A DNA stretch of 64,000 bases from Ridgeia piscesae (taxonomy: Eukaryota > Annelida > Polychaeta > Sabellida > Siboglinidae): assembly GCA_025642075.2 (NCBI GenBank), contig JAODUO010000142.1:327501-391500 (forward strand). Reading direction: 5' to 3'. This document shows positions 63,131-64,000 of the stretch, piece by piece. How positions within the stretch are numbered: the first letter of the stretch is position 1; the number at the start of each line of letters is the position of its first letter. Under the pieces are notes generated by a model. That model searched no databases. It was not told the DNA's origin and saw only the letters and a list, made by a program, of their open reading frames with translations. The position numbers were made by a program, and so were the translations under genes.

Positions 63131-64000
63131 GTCGACAACCACCAAGAAGTTCTTGCCAAACAGCGTGAATAAGTCTGCTCCTATCTTCCGCCAAGGTTTC
63201 TTGGGTAATTCATGTTGTTCCATTGGCTCTTTTGCCTGCTTGTACCTGTGTTTCTGACATGTACCGCATCGTCCTATGTGGTTTTCAATGTCGTTGTTGA
63301 TGTTGGGCCAGTACATCACTTGTCTTGCTCGGGCCTGACATTTTTCTATGCCTAAATGTCCTTCGTGAATCTTCTTCAGCATATCACCTTGTAGTGTTTT
63401 AGGTATGATAACTGTCGGTCCTTTCACCAACACCCCATCGATTTCAGTGATATCACCTCTGAGGTGGTAGTATGGTTTCAGTGATTGCGCATGATCACTT
63501 TCCCATCCGAAGTGCACTGCATTCAGGACGTCTTTCAGTTCCTCGTCGTCCTTTGTGTGGGTGGCAATCTTTTCCCACATTGGATCACTCACTTGTGCAT
63601 TCTGTCTGATCATATCCACGTGTGCTTTGATCTCCTCTTCTGTGTTACTTTTCTTTACACTTCTGTCAAATGCACGTGACAGAGTGTCGGCTACTATCAG
63701 GTATTTTCCCGGTTTGAACTCGAGTTTCAAGTCATACCTTGTCAATCGCAGCATCATTCGTTGTAGACGAGGCGTCAGATCGCACAGATTCTTCTTGTGG
63801 AGTGAAACCAAGGGCTTGTGATCGGTTTCTCCTATTACCGTAGCACCATACACATACTCATGGAACTTCTCACAGGCAAACACTAGCCCTAGAAGCTCCT
63901 TCTCAATTTGAGCATACCCCTAGTTCTTTTCTGCAGAGGTCATGGCACGCGAGATGAACGCAACTGGAAGCCAATTTCCATCGTGCTCCTGTAGAAGTAC
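63131..64000 (-). pseudogene. Ty3/gypsy pol fragment: RNase H and integrase start
   Basis: Read from the right edge on the minus strand, it begins VLLQEHDGNWLPVAFISRAM, inside the RNase H domain. A TAG stop follows at 63922-63920, then ELLGLVFACEKFHEYV, the ETDHKPL motif of RNase H, a tether with LTRYDLKLEF and ADTLSRAF, and the H2C2 zinc finger of the integrase (HEGHLG and CGTCQKHR, with YWPNINNDIE between). The integrase core begins with GADLFTLFGKNFLVVVD and then breaks at 63131 next to a microsatellite. The element continues beyond the window on its 5' side. The stop and the broken core make it inactive. Confidence 0.92.

Noticed and set aside
62692..63159. 155-codon minus frame with hydrophobic segments
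   Set aside because: It begins in gypsy sequence, passes through a microsatellite and ends in T-rich DNA, which gives hydrophobic codons by chance.

Overview
This is a window of nuclear DNA from an animal, most likely a marine invertebrate. Genes are split by introns with GT-AG borders, and the DNA between them is AT-rich and full of CR1/Jockey-like LINE fragments, a tRNA-derived SINE, Ty3/gypsy pieces, short inverted-repeat elements and tandem repeats. A lophotrochozoan (for example a mollusc) fits the mix, but that is inference; nothing in the window fixes the phylum.

Three genes can be rebuilt with intact reading frames. (1) Minus strand, 24909 down to 17284: a four-exon, 1063-residue Dispatched-family (RND/sterol-sensing) membrane protein. 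(2) Plus strand, 31734-34344: a three-exon, 158-residue CD225/dispanin membrane protein, which simple ORF scanning does not show. (3) Plus strand, 38440-60074: a 17-exon DNAJC11, 558 residues, a J-domain protein of the mitochondrial outer membrane. Weaker candidate exons lie at 5618-6731, 16404-16696, 27351-27530, 30169-30441 and 62341-62442.

Layout: 1-4988, a 65-bp satellite that runs off the left edge. 5.0-8.6 kb, the possible 3' end of a gene and some non-coding DNA. 8609-15147, a region bounded by a 22-bp perfect inverted repeat, holding a second inverted repeat and a decayed LINE. 15.2-17.1 kb, a LINE remnant, a 173-bp inverted-repeat element and CA-rich DNA. 17.3-24.9 kb, the Dispatched-like gene with LINE pieces in its introns. 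25-31.7 kb, mostly non-coding with an Ig-like exon and a gypsy RT fragment. 31.7-34.3 kb, the CD225 gene with a SINE in intron 1. 34.3-38.4 kb, simple repeats. 38.4-60.1 kb, DNAJC11. 60.1-64 kb, non-coding DNA, a possible last exon and a broken gypsy element on the minus strand.

The most unusual signal is inside DNAJC11. Several tandem repeats span its exon-intron borders, so splice sites were amplified with them. About 65 copies of the exon-13 donor lie in intron 13, about 30 copies of the exon-6 acceptor lie in intron 5, and the exon-16 acceptor is present three times. A 16-bp duplication flanks the exon-10 donor, and a degenerate repeat leads up to exon 5. The coding frame is still intact and the same length class as vertebrate DNAJC11. 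The three main genes have no evident shared pathway.
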